Source: Enterobacteriaceae bacterium ESL0689 (GTDB taxonomy: Bacteria > Pseudomonadota > Gammaproteobacteria > Enterobacterales > Enterobacteriaceae). From it: a stretch of DNA of 64,000 bases. The stretch covers positions 682,001 to 746,000 of the forward strand of contig JAQTIF010000002.1 in assembly GCA_029433525.1 (NCBI GenBank), given 5' to 3'. Positions 8,105 through 16,297 of the stretch are shown piece by piece (position 1 is the first letter of the stretch; each line of letters opens with the position of its first letter). The notes beneath the pieces are model-generated. The model worked only from the letters and a program-made list of their open reading frames with translations, had not been told where the DNA came from and did no database searches. The position numbers were made by a program, and so were the translations under genes.

Positions 8105-10128
8105 ACAGTGAAGATGAAAACATAGAAATTACGGTTCCTATTAACATCAATGAAACCCGGAAGGGAACCGGAACATTACCGTGGATAGTAAACGGGACGA
8201 AACATGAGCCTCGTCTTGCCAGCTGGAAACCGCTGGTCAATGGCGAGGAGGCGTTCAGGGAAGTCTATCTGGCGATTGAGAAAGCGCAGAAATCGGTGGA
8301 CATCATCTGCTGGGGTTTTCAGCCGTCGATGTATTTTATCCGTGACGGCGAACATCCCTGTATCGGGGAACTGCTGGTAAAAATTGCCCGGGAAAGGGAT
8401 ATCAGGGTAAGAGTTCTGGGCTGGAAATATCCGTTAAATGCGGCCGGTGTTGCCGATGAGGCCAATCTTCCCGGCAGGTGGGGAATTAAAAACCGGGCCG
8501 GGCAGACCTCCACGGATAAGCAGTTTGCCTATGACCGCAAGTGGTTCCAGTATTATGAGACGGACGCAGATACAGTGAAAAACCGGAAAGAGGCAGAAAA
8601 AGAACTGACAGATTATGAGAAGCTGCTTTGTCTCCCGGACCTGCCGTACAGGGAATTAAAAGAGGCAATGCATGAATATCTTAAAGACAAATTCAGGAAA
8701 AAATACGGCAAGCCGGAATTTATTGGTCGTGGATTCTACCTGCTGAACGGGTAAAAATCATGCGCCGGGCGAGTTCCATGGCGGCAGATAAGGAACTCAG
8801 CACAGCCACAATCGGCATGATGGGTTTAGCCCCGACGCACCATCAGAAAACGGTGCTGGTGGATTATGAACTGCCGGAAATCGCGGTGGGTTTTGTGATG
8901 GGCCATAACATGCTGGATGAGTACTGGGACACGGATGCGCATTCGTCAAAACACCGCACAGAGGATGACCGTCTGCCGCCAGACAGAGGGGCAGGAGGCA
9001 ATCTGCCACGCCAGGACATCTCCTGTATGGTGACCCATCCGGTTCTTGAACAACTGCATGATAATTTTGCTGTTGCCTGGCAGGGTGCGACTGGCTGGAT
9101 TAAAAGCAGTGGTGAGGATTTGCTGACCCTGCGTAATGCCGATGAGAAGGCGTCACGCCTCAAAATACACCGGGAATGTGGCGCACTGGTGTTTGCCCAG
9201 CTGTTACGCACACAGGCGCAGGAAAAGTCAGAGGCGACCGGAAAGGAATACACAGATGATATAGAAAGACTCTATCTGCAGACGGTACGTAACGCCACAC
9301 AGTTTATCTATATTGAAAACCAGTATTTTCGCTGGCCGCCGCTGGCGGAGGTCATTCTTAAATCGGCGGCGGCGCAGACGAAAGGCGGGCGTGACCCGAA
9401 AGAGCACGGCAGCCTGCATCTGTTTGTGGTAACCAATGTTATTGATGAAGGGATTGGTAAAGGGACCCCTGAATACCCAGCGAATGCTTGCGCTTCTCGG
9501 ACGAAATGATGCGATATCCGGGGTGGTTAAACAGCTTAAAATCAATGAACTGACCGCAGAAACCTTCGACAAAGCTGGCAGTATTGCTGAGAAATATCAA
9601 TCTCAGCTGGATAGCGGAGGGATACCTGATAAAGCGGTTATGCAGGAAATGGCGGCGGAACAGGGCAAGGTTATTGCAGACTATAAAGGGAAAGTGGATG
9701 AAATTAAGGCCAGTAAAATTTTGTCGGAGGACCGCCCGGGGCTGAAGGTGCATATCTGCTCGCTGGTGGCGCTGGATTCGCCCGCGGATAACTGGATGCC
9801 GGTCTATATTCACTCGAAGCTGATGATCATCGATGATGTTTTTACCACCCACGGTTCGGCGAATATCAACACCCGGAGTATGCAGGTGGACAGTGAAATG
9901 AATATTGCTCATGCGCGTAATGATGTAACGCAGGCCTTACGGAGAAGGTTATGGAAGCTGCATACGAACGGGATAGGGGATCAGGATGATGCAGAAATAG
10001 CATTTAAGAAATGGGATGATGTTATTAATCAGAATTACAGCAGGCAATACGGAACCGTAAAGGCTCCCCCACTGGCCCCGCTGATAAAATTTGATTACAT
10101 CAAATATAACATTACGGACATGGACTGA
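8101..10128 (+). pseudogene. T6SS phospholipase D effector, Tle5-type (copy 2, two frameshifts)
   Basis: Second copy of the effector, about 676 codons in all, split into three pieces. Piece 1 (8101-8754) has the N-terminal PLD fold (EKAQKSVDIICWGFQPS) and stops at a TAA. Piece 2 (about 8757-9475), in another frame, carries the first HKD motif (8841-8864). Piece 3 (to 10128), back in the first frame, carries the second HKD motif (9811-9834). The second shift is a single extra C: CCCC at 9466-9469 against CCC at 657-659 in copy 1. The first shift needs loss of one base near 8750-8760, around an A5 run. Together they restore the frame but leave a stop at the first site. If these are not sequencing errors, only truncated proteins are made. 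The gene is coupled to the upstream tail by ATGA and to the downstream immunity gene by TGATG. Confidence 0.8.
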
Positions 10129-11417
10129 TGCGCGCTTTACTTTTGTTATTGTGCCTGTGGCTGGCAGCCTGTGACGGTGCCAGCGCCCCTTCTGTTATTT
10201 CAGATAAAAAGGAGGTCCGGATGGACCCGCTGAATGATATCAATGCCCGTCTGGCATTTACCTGTGTTCATGAAACTATCCCGGAACCCTCTGCCGACAG
10301 CGATATACTATTTAAATACGCCCGCTGGTTACAGAAAAATAATCTGCTGAAGCAGGATGAAGCTGTAGATACAGAGGTAGGGCGGCTGTATCGCATTGCA
10401 GCGGAGAATGGTCACTATAAAGCGATGATTAATTTACAGAATGGTGGGCTGCGTGGTCATTTTCATCTGAACCGTGAGGAGCGTCTGCGCTTCAGCCAGC
10501 AGTTAATTGATGCGAAGGTGGCTACCGGCTATTACTTTATCGCTATCTTTCTGCAAAACGGTGTCGCCGGGCTGAAGCAGGATGAAGAGATGGCACTGCG
10601 CTACTACCGTAAGGCAGCGGATGAGGGCAGCGCTGATGCACAGGCTTATATTGCGGAAAAATTTTTTGTGGCGGGCACTGCCTATGATGTGGCTGAACAG
10701 ATGCGCAGATGCGCAGCGGAACAGGGAGCGGGAGAGTCTGCTAACTATCTGGCTATAGGTTTAAAAGATCAAAAGCGCTATAAAGAATCGCTGGAAGCCT
10801 TTCAGCTGGGCGTGGCCGCAGGGAATGTGAGTTCTGCCAGCTTTCTGGAAAATGGATTTAGTGGTGTCGAACCAACCGATGAGCTTTATTATATAGGTCA
10901 GCAAAAAGATGAAGAACGTTCCCGTCGCTATAAAGCCATTGGTGATGTGTTGTCAAGGTACTCCTACGTCCACCCCAAAGTCCCTGAAATCAATGAAATC
11001 GTCCCGCTGCCGCCTGCGCCGCTTCCTGCCTGGGATGGCAAACTGAAATGGATAGAGGAGTACGACGCCAATGTCGAACCCCCAAAACCCACCGACAGAT
11101 TGATCGTCGACCTGGCCAACGCAAAACAACTGAATCCACAAACCGGCAGGCCGTTACCCAGCTCGCCGGACTTCGCCAGCAACAGTGCCCCCCGCATCCT
11201 GTGCCGTACCGGCGAACCCTGCCCGAAAAGCGGCTACTGGAAAATCGCCTGGATACCGAATGTGGGTGTCAGTAAAGAAGAAACGCGCTATTTCCGCGAA
11301 GGGCAGATTATGCCCACCGACCGGGTCGTCAAAGTCATCCATCGCCCGTGGCCGTTCAAGGCCAAATGGCTGCAGGAAGACCAGCATGTGGACTGGAAGT
11401 TTATGGGCGAAGCATAA
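10128..11417 (+). CDS. Sel1-repeat lipoprotein, probable Tle5 immunity protein (paralogue B)
   Basis: 429 residues with signal peptide and lipobox LAAC; a periplasmic lipoprotein is expected. The N-terminal 170 residues and the C-terminal 150 residues are nearly identical to paralogue A. The segment of about residues 180-260 is different: it has EKFFVAGTAYDVAEQM, then YKESLEAFQLGVAAGN and GVEPTDELYYIG. The start overlaps the stop of effector copy 2 by one base, as paralogue A does with copy 1, so each effector copy has its own directly coupled immunity gene. The variable middle is the natural candidate for the effector-specific surface, though that is inference. Confidence 0.85.
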   Translation: MRALLLLLCLWLAACDGASAPSVISDKKEVRMDPLNDINARLAFTCVHETIPEPSADSDILFKYARWLQKNNLLKQDEAVDTEVGRLYRIAAENGHYKAMINLQNGGLRGHFHLNREERLRFSQQLIDAKVATGYYFIAIFLQNGVAGLKQDEEMALRYYRKAADEGSADAQAYIAEKFFVAGTAYDVAEQMRRCAAEQGAGESANYLAIGLKDQKRYKESLEAFQLGVAAGNVSSASFLENGFSGVEPTDELYYIGQQKDEERSRRYKAIGDVLSRYSYVHPKVPEINEIVPLPPAPLPAWDGKLKWIEEYDANVEPPKPTDRLIVDLANAKQLNPQTGRPLPSSPDFASNSAPRILCRTGEPCPKSGYWKIAWIPNVGVSKEETRYFREGQIMPTDRVVKVIHRPWPFKAKWLQEDQHVDWKFMGEA

Positions 11418-11429
11418 GGAAGGAAAAAC

Positions 11430-12719
11430 ATGAATCGTCTGACCCTGCTGCTGTGCCTGTTGCTGGTGACCTGTGATGGCGCCAGCACGCCTTTTGTTAT
11501 TTCAGATAAAAAAGCGGCTCAGATGAAGCCGCTGAATGATATCAATGTCCGGCTGACGTTTACCTGCAAACACCAGACTATTCCTGAACCTTCGGCCGAC
11601 AGCGATGTGCTGTTTAAATACGCCCGCTGGCTGCAGAAAAATAATCTGCTGAAGCAGGATAAAAAGGTGGATACAGAAGTGGAGCGACTGTATCGCATTG
11701 CCGCCGAAAATGGCCATTATAAAGCGATGGTCAATTTACAAAACGGCGCATTAAGGGGGCATTTTTCGCTGACCAGTGAAGAACGCCTGCGTTTCAGCCA
11801 GCGGATGATAGATGCGAAAGTGGCCGCTGGTTACTACTTTATTGCTATTTATCTGCAACAGGGTTCCGCCGGGTTAAAACAAGACCCGGAAATGGCCCTG
11901 CGTTACTTCCGTAAGGCGGCGGATGAGGGGAATCCACAGGCGCAAGACTATGTTGGAGAAAAGTTGTCTCCTGCAAAAATGGCACCGCAGGTCGCCATGC
12001 AAATGTTCCGTTGTGCGGCAGAACAGGGTGAAGGGCAAGCGGCAACCTCATTAGGCATTATGCAGTCAATTGATAAAAAGTACCAGGAAGCGGTTAAGGC
12101 ATTTCAATTAGGTGTAGCCGCTGGAGATACTACTTCTGCTATCGCTTTGTATCATGGTTTTGATGATCCTGAGCCTACGGATAGATTGTATTACCTTGCA
12201 TTACAAAAAGATCCTGAACGAGCCAGACGCTATAAGGTAATAAGTAGTATTTTATCAGACTACTCCTACGTCCACCCCAAAGTCCCGGAAATCAATGAAA
12301 TCGTCCCGCTGCCGCCTGCGCCGCTTCCGGCCTGGGATGGCAAACTGAAATGGATAGAGGAGTACGACGCCAATATCGAACCCCAAAAACCCAGCGACAG
12401 ACTGATCGTCGACCTGGCCAACGCAAAACAACTAAATCCACAAACCGGGCGGCCACTACCCAGCTCGCCGGACTTCGCCAGCAACAGTGCCCCCCGCATC
12501 CTGTGCCGCACCGGCGAACCCTGCCCGAAAAGCGGTTACTGGAAAATCGCCTGGATACCGAATGTGGGTGTCAGTAAAGAAGAAACGCGCTACTTCCGCG
12601 AAGGGCAGATTATGCCCACCGACCGGGTCGTCAAAGTCATCCATCGCCCGTGGCCGTTCAAGGCCAAATGGCTGCAGGAAGACCAGCATGTGGACTGGAA
12701 GTTTATGGGCGAAGCATAA
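11430..12719 (+). CDS. Sel1-repeat lipoprotein, probable T6SS immunity protein (paralogue C)
   Basis: 429 residues, the most divergent of the four paralogues. The signal peptide ends in a slightly altered lipobox (LLLVTC), and many substitutions run through residues 30-270, for example KHQTIPEPSADSDVLFK, EKLSPAKMAPQVAMQM and DDPEPTDRLYYLALQKDPER. From about residue 275 the C-terminal module is again almost identical to the others, as if this end had been homogenised by gene conversion. It follows paralogue B by 12 bp with a ribosome-binding site (aaggaagg) and belongs to the same transcript. It probably neutralises a related lipase variant no longer encoded beside it. Confidence 0.82.
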   Translation: MNRLTLLLCLLLVTCDGASTPFVISDKKAAQMKPLNDINVRLTFTCKHQTIPEPSADSDVLFKYARWLQKNNLLKQDKKVDTEVERLYRIAAENGHYKAMVNLQNGALRGHFSLTSEERLRFSQRMIDAKVAAGYYFIAIYLQQGSAGLKQDPEMALRYFRKAADEGNPQAQDYVGEKLSPAKMAPQVAMQMFRCAAEQGEGQAATSLGIMQSIDKKYQEAVKAFQLGVAAGDTTSAIALYHGFDDPEPTDRLYYLALQKDPERARRYKVISSILSDYSYVHPKVPEINEIVPLPPAPLPAWDGKLKWIEEYDANIEPQKPSDRLIVDLANAKQLNPQTGRPLPSSPDFASNSAPRILCRTGEPCPKSGYWKIAWIPNVGVSKEETRYFREGQIMPTDRVVKVIHRPWPFKAKWLQEDQHVDWKFMGEA

Positions 12720-12731
12720 GGAAGAAAAAAC

Positions 12732-14021
12732 ATGAATCGTCTGACCCTGCTGCTGTGTCTGTTGCTGGCAGCCTGTGATGGTGCCAGCACACCGTTATCG
12801 CCTGGTGCTAAAAGAGCGACTCAGATGGACCCGCTGAATGATATTAATGCCCGTCTGGCATTTACCTGTGTTCATGAGACTATTCCGGAACCCTCGGCCG
12901 ACAGCGATATACTGTTTAAATACGCCCGCTGGCTGCAGAAAAATAATCTGCTGAAGCAGGATGAAGCTGTAGATACAGAGGTAGGGCGGCTGTATCGCAT
13001 TGCAGCGGAGAATGGTCACTATAAAGCGATGATTAATTTACAGAATGGTGGGCTGCGCGGTCATTTTCATCTGAACCGTGAGGAGCGTCTGCGTTTCAGC
13101 CAGCGGTTAATTGATGCGAAAGTGGCTACCGGTTATTACTTTATCGCTATCTTTCTGCAGGAGGGTGTCGCCGGACTGAAGCAGGATGAGGAAATGGCAC
13201 TGCGCTACTACCGTAAGGCAGCGGATGAAGGCAGTGCCGATGCACAGGCTTATATCGGGAAGAAATTAGCCCCTATTGATTTAGCCCCGGATGTTGCCCG
13301 GCAGATGCGCCGGTGTGCGGCAGAGCAGGGTAATGGTACAGCTGCATTGTCTCTTGGAATTGATTTAAAAGGAGATAAAATTTACAAAGAGTCGCTGGAA
13401 GCCTTTCAGCTGGGCGTGGCCGCAGGGAATGTGAGTTCTGCCAGCTTTCTGGAAAATGGATTTAGTGGTGTCGAACCAACCGATGAGCTTTATTATATAG
13501 GTCAGCAAAAAGATGAAGAACGTTCCCGTCGCTATAAAGCCATTGGTGATGTGTTGTCAAGGTACTCCTACGTCCACCCCAAAGTCCCGGAAATCAATGA
13601 AATCGTCCCGCTGCCGCCTGCGCCGCTTCCGGCCTGGGATGGCAAACTGAAATGGATAGAGGAGTACGACGCCAATATCGAACCTCCAAAACCCAGCGAC
13701 AGACTGATCGTCGACCTGGCCAACGCAAAACAACTGAATCCACAAACTGGCCGTCCACTGCCCAGCTCGCCGGACTTCGCCAGCAACAGTGCGCCCCGCA
13801 TCCTGTGCCGTACCGGCGAACCCTGCCCGAAAAGCGGTTACTGGAAAATCGCCTGGATACCGAATGTGGGTGTCAGTAAAGAAGAAACGCGCTACTTCCG
13901 CGAAGGGCAGATTATGCCCACCGACCGGGTCGTCAAAGTCATCCATCGCCCGTGGCCGTTCAAGGCCAAATGGCTGCAGGAAGACCAGCATGTGGACTGG
14001 AAGTTTATGGGCGAAGCATAA
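12732..14021 (+). CDS. Sel1-repeat lipoprotein, probable T6SS immunity protein (paralogue D)
   Basis: 429 residues with lipobox LAAC. It is a visible mosaic: the stretch AYIGKKLAPIDLAPDVARQM matches paralogue A, whereas the following part (YKESLEAFQLGVAAGN, GVEPTDELYYIG) matches paralogue B, and the C-terminal module is common to all. Residues 20-33 (TPLSPGAKRATQM) are unique to it, though the minus-strand remnant at 34.7 kb has a similar TPLAPDTKKA. It is separated from paralogue C by 12 bp and is the last intact member of the array. The pattern points to recombination among tandem immunity genes. Confidence 0.83.
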   Translation: MNRLTLLLCLLLAACDGASTPLSPGAKRATQMDPLNDINARLAFTCVHETIPEPSADSDILFKYARWLQKNNLLKQDEAVDTEVGRLYRIAAENGHYKAMINLQNGGLRGHFHLNREERLRFSQRLIDAKVATGYYFIAIFLQEGVAGLKQDEEMALRYYRKAADEGSADAQAYIGKKLAPIDLAPDVARQMRRCAAEQGNGTAALSLGIDLKGDKIYKESLEAFQLGVAAGNVSSASFLENGFSGVEPTDELYYIGQQKDEERSRRYKAIGDVLSRYSYVHPKVPEINEIVPLPPAPLPAWDGKLKWIEEYDANIEPPKPSDRLIVDLANAKQLNPQTGRPLPSSPDFASNSAPRILCRTGEPCPKSGYWKIAWIPNVGVSKEETRYFREGQIMPTDRVVKVIHRPWPFKAKWLQEDQHVDWKFMGEA

Positions 14022-14039
14022 GCACAAGGAAGAAAGAAT

Positions 14040-14070
14040 ATGAATCGTCTGACCCTGCTGCTGGCCTGTG
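14040..14070 (+). pseudogene. 5' stub of a fifth immunity gene
   Basis: A start codon behind the usual ribosome-binding site (aaggaagaaag) opens the immunity-type signal peptide MNRLTLLLACA, but the match ends inside the lipobox at about 14070. A half copy of the dispersed repeat follows directly. The spacing to paralogue D (18 bp) fits the tandem array, so this is the fifth member cut off by an insertion or deletion. Confidence 0.65.
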
Positions 14071-14072
14071 CG

Positions 14073-14136
14073 CTGCGCTTTCTCCGCGCTATCCGTATCC
14101 AGGCTGATTGCGTCAATAACCCGGTGGGCCAGGCTA
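14073..14136 (+). repeat. partial copy of dispersed repeat (half element)
   Basis: About 64 bp containing tttctccgcgctatccgtat and ending ggtgggccaggct. It matches one half of the 147-bp element at 49836-49982 read on the opposite strand, and also the partial copy at 15871-15937. The element starts exactly where the fifth immunity gene is broken. Confidence 0.6.
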
Positions 14137-14322
14137 TAAAGGTATCATTATTAAAAGATGTTGCTTCACAAAAGAAATGGTGGCTACAACATCACTGGAT
14201 GACCGCAATCAGGTTCGTTTCTTGCCCGTTGTTATCCTGATGGTTCAGCATACAAATGCTGATCAACGGGTAACGAATAGACTATTTGATGGTCCTGATC
14301 CAACAGATGAACTTTACTATAA
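14137..14322 (+). other. degraded cassette DNA between immunity stub and toxin fragment
   Basis: No intact gene. One frame encodes DGPDPTDELYYK near 14287-14322, which resembles the EPTDELYYIG segment of the immunity proteins and suggests a residual piece of another paralogue. A further stretch around 14195-14245 reads DDRNQVRFL, which I cannot assign. Confidence 0.4.
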
Positions 14323-14460
14323 GCTCGTGGCTGGGAAAAATATGAAACCTGGGGAGAAACAATTAAATGGCGAATAAATAATCAGCCCGGGAATTTTATT
14401 AAACAAAATCCAAATGGTTCTACTCAATCTCCAAAAATAAAAGGTAAAAATAATGTCTAA
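14323..14460 (+). pseudogene. C-terminal remnant of a polymorphic toxin
   Basis: A 45-codon open frame with no start, preceded by an in-frame TAA, encodes RGWEKYETWGETIKWRINN and continues to a TAA at 14458-14460. The ATG of the SUKH-type gene overlaps its end. A toxin tail directly overlapping a SUKH immunity gene is the normal arrangement of polymorphic toxin cassettes, so I read this as the last piece of a toxin domain whose body was lost. The toxin activity cannot be told from this length. Confidence 0.5.
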
Positions 14461-14881
14461 TATATTTTTATATGATACTCCTATACTACCCAATGATTTT
14501 ACTTTTCCGCAAAGCTATATTGATACAGTAAAGGCTGATAATGTTATTAAAATAGAACCATGGGTTTTTTTATGTCACGATATTGGGATGTCTTTAAGTT
14601 ATTATGGATCATTACTCATCAAATATAAGGATCATCCTTTAATACCATTTGCTATAGCAAATGATCAGTCAGGTTTCTTTAATGATGGATATGTTATTTT
14701 AGCTTGTTTTGATGGAAACGATAAAACTGGATATCCTAAAATTTATTTTCATGATTATGGTTATAATGGAAAAATTCCTGATTGGGATAAACGATATTAT
14801 TTAGGTAATTTCTCTGTTTGGCTTGAATTGGCAAAAGAAGAATCAGCCCAATATAAAGCGGAACGGGCTGATTTTGAGTGA
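14453..14881 (+). CDS. SMI1/KNR4 (SUKH) family immunity-type protein
   Basis: 142 residues, small, acidic and aromatic, with the SUKH-like pattern LPNDFTFPQSYIDTVKAD at the start, then GYVILACF and a terminal FSVWLELAKEE helix. SUKH proteins are cytoplasmic immunity proteins for many nuclease and other toxins delivered by T6SS, Rhs or CDI systems. It starts inside the toxin remnant and is therefore an orphan immunity gene. Base composition is much more AT-rich than the array to the left, which points to a separate origin. The family assignment rests on pattern recognition only. Confidence 0.65.
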   Translation: MSNIFLYDTPILPNDFTFPQSYIDTVKADNVIKIEPWVFLCHDIGMSLSYYGSLLIKYKDHPLIPFAIANDQSGFFNDGYVILACFDGNDKTGYPKIYFHDYGYNGKIPDWDKRYYLGNFSVWLELAKEESAQYKAERADFE

Positions 14882-14882
14882 T

Positions 14883-15416
14883 TTAATCAAATATTAAAAA
14901 ATCAGTAGAAACATGATGAGTTAACCAAACGCCATTATCAGCCAGGTAAAATCTGAAGCTTTGTTGATACATTGATAGGGCTTTGATTTTAAGTACAATA
15001 GGTTTGCCATGTCGTTGCCCTACAGAGATAGCGGTCTGTTCATCAACAGATAAATGTACATAATGACGATCACCTGCAATTAATCCTTGTTCTTTAATTG
15101 AATTTATAAAACGCGTTGCTGTCCCATGATATAAAAATTCTGGCGGAATCTGCTCTATATAATTAATATTAACTTGTTTAGTTGAATGTCCTTGTGCTGC
15201 TCGAATTTTTAATCCGTCATCTGAAATCGTAAAACGTTTTTTATCATTTGTTTTTGTTACTTGTTCAATAAGTTCTTTTGTTAACGATTCACCATATTGC
15301 CTGGCATGCATAATTAAATCATCAATATTAGCCCATCCATCAGAATCTAGTTTTAGATTAATGGCTTCTGGTTGATGTCTTAGAATGTAACTTAAAAATT
15401 TGCTTATTTTATCTAA
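14883..15416 (-). CDS. kptA: RNA 2'-phosphotransferase (Tpt1/KptA family), start codon lost
   Basis: The frame covers a whole KptA domain: SKFLSYILRHQPEA at the N-terminus, KKRFTISDDGLKIRAAQGHS, FLYHGTATRFINSI, RHYVHLSVDEQTA and a terminal NGVWLTHHVS. KptA transfers an internal RNA 2'-phosphate to NAD, giving ADP-ribose 1'',2''-cyclic phosphate; its role in bacteria is unclear. The only upstream ATG (15426-15428) is followed three codons later by TAA (15417-15419). Translation must therefore begin at a non-standard codon or at the internal ATG at 15311, which would remove the N-terminal 35 residues. The gene converges with the SUKH gene with one base between stops and is equally AT-rich, suggesting they were acquired together. 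Confidence 0.75.
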   Translation of the reverse strand, partial: LDKISKFLSYILRHQPEAINLKLDSDGWANIDDLIMHARQYGESLTKELIEQVTKTNDKKRFTISDDGLKIRAAQGHSTKQVNINYIEQIPPEFLYHGTATRFINSIKEQGLIAGDRHYVHLSVDEQTAISVGQRHGKPIVLKIKALSMYQQSFRFYLADNGVWLTHHVSTDFLIFD

Positions 15417-15428
15417 TTATTTACGCAT

Positions 15429-15812
15429 GTTTTATTTTTACCCAATTATATATATTTTAATCTATGATTTAATTTTAGATATTTGATTAATTTATAGCAC
15501 CATATAATAACAATCAGTTTAGACTATTTTTCTTACATTGTCTTTATTGATAGATATTTATCTAATAATTTTCTAAATAGCTTATATGGACACCATCTTC
15601 GATGCAAGCACCGGCAGATCTTTTCTGACAATGTAGTCACAAACATATATTCGGCTTCATGAGCCCTGATGAAAATCCGTACTCTCTGGCCTCATTAGCG
15701 CCAAATAGTAGATCACTTTGAGGGAACTCAGCCCGGATTTTGTGATCTGATCAATTGCCAAATATCCCACATCACCTACCGGACTGAGCGATGACAATCA
15801 TAGCGCCAATAC
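15429..15812. other. AT-rich non-coding stretch, then unassigned degraded DNA
   Basis: The first 150 bp are very AT-rich with long T and A tracts and could hold the kptA promoter. From about 15590 the composition becomes mixed and no frame of useful length is seen. It may be the remnant of an insertion sequence, but I find no recognisable end or transposase motif. Confidence 0.4.
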
Positions 15813-15870
15813 AGACTTCGCCAGTAACAGTGCCCCCCGCATCCTGTGCCGCACTGGCGAACCCTGCCCG
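15813..15870 (+). pseudogene. 58-bp fragment of the immunity-gene C-terminal module
   Basis: The segment encodes DFASNSAPRILCRTGEPCP, identical in protein to the conserved C-terminal module of the four immunity paralogues. It is joined at 15870/15871 to a half copy of the dispersed repeat, the mirror image of the situation at 14070. It marks the right edge of the decayed array. Confidence 0.75.
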
Positions 15871-15937
15871 TTGCGCTTTTTCCGCGCTATCCGTGTTCAG
15901 ACTGGCTGCGTCAATAACGCCTGCTGGGCCAGGCTCT
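15871..15937 (+). repeat. partial copy of dispersed repeat (half element)
   Basis: About 67 bp, with ttttccgcgctatccgtgtt in the middle and gctgggccaggctct at the end. It matches the partial copy at 14073 and one half of the full copies at 40220 and 49836. Confidence 0.65.
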
Positions 15938-16108
15938 GATATAACTGTTATTCTTCCGGTGACGACCACCATAATCAGCATCAGCTTGTTTATCATGTTG
16001 TTTTTGTGATATACCACATTGTTATGAAGCGTTTTTTTTATTAGCCTAGCTAATAGTGGTAAAAATGCGGAGTGATTATCAAGGATAACGAATCACGCAT
16101 AATTTAAG
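15938..16108 (+). promoter_or_regulatory. probable promoter region of the cobalamin operon
   Basis: About 170 bp of AT-rich DNA between the dispersed repeat and the riboswitch, with T-tracts (gcgttttttttattag). In Salmonella the corresponding promoter is controlled by PocR and global regulators. I cannot identify a certain -10/-35 or activator site here. Confidence 0.35.
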
Positions 16109-16262
16109 CTGACAGGTTCAACACATTTGTGCCAGGGAAGGGGGTAAAAATCCCCCGCAGCCCCCGCTGCTGTGATGCTGACAACCCCGTAAAAACCACT
16201 GATCGCAAGATTGGGAAGGATGGGCGAGGAAGACGCTAAGCCAGAAGACCTGCCTGTTAGTC
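16109..16262 (+). ncRNA. cobalamin riboswitch
   Basis: The conserved core is visible: gccagggaag and taaaaatccc with the cgcagcccccgctgctgtga segment, then gatcgcaag, and finally the 3' signature gccagaagacctgcc (16240-16254). The outer arms ctgacaggt and acctgcctgttag pair to close P1. Adenosylcobalamin binding to this leader shuts down cobalamin synthesis and transport genes. It directly precedes cbiA, so the product of the operon represses it. Confidence 0.92.
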
Positions 16263-16297
16263 GATAGTCAACAACTTCGGTGGGAAGTGGGTTGTCC

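Noticed and set aside
8745..8760. Programmed frameshifting in effector copy 2
   Set aside because: No slippery heptamer with a downstream structure is seen, the first site has a stop before a new ATG, and copy 1 has the normal C tract at the second site; mutation or sequence error is simpler.
1312..14021. Tandem repeats as CRISPR or satellite DNA
   Set aside because: The repeats are about 1.3 kb and coincide with whole genes; no short direct repeats with spacers are present anywhere in the window.
13557..14027. Long antisense open frame (156 codons) repeated behind each immunity gene
   Set aside because: It mirrors the highly conserved coding module on the plus strand, has no ribosome-binding site, and is broken at different places in the other copies; it is a codon-bias shadow.
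15772..16017. Minus-strand 81-codon frame near the riboswitch
   Set aside because: It covers the immunity fragment in antisense and the dispersed repeat; no start signal and no recognisable protein.
15995..16025. CRP-like site TGTGATATACCACATT upstream of the cobalamin riboswitch
   Set aside because: Only the left half fits the consensus; the right half (TCACA) does not align with six-base spacing.
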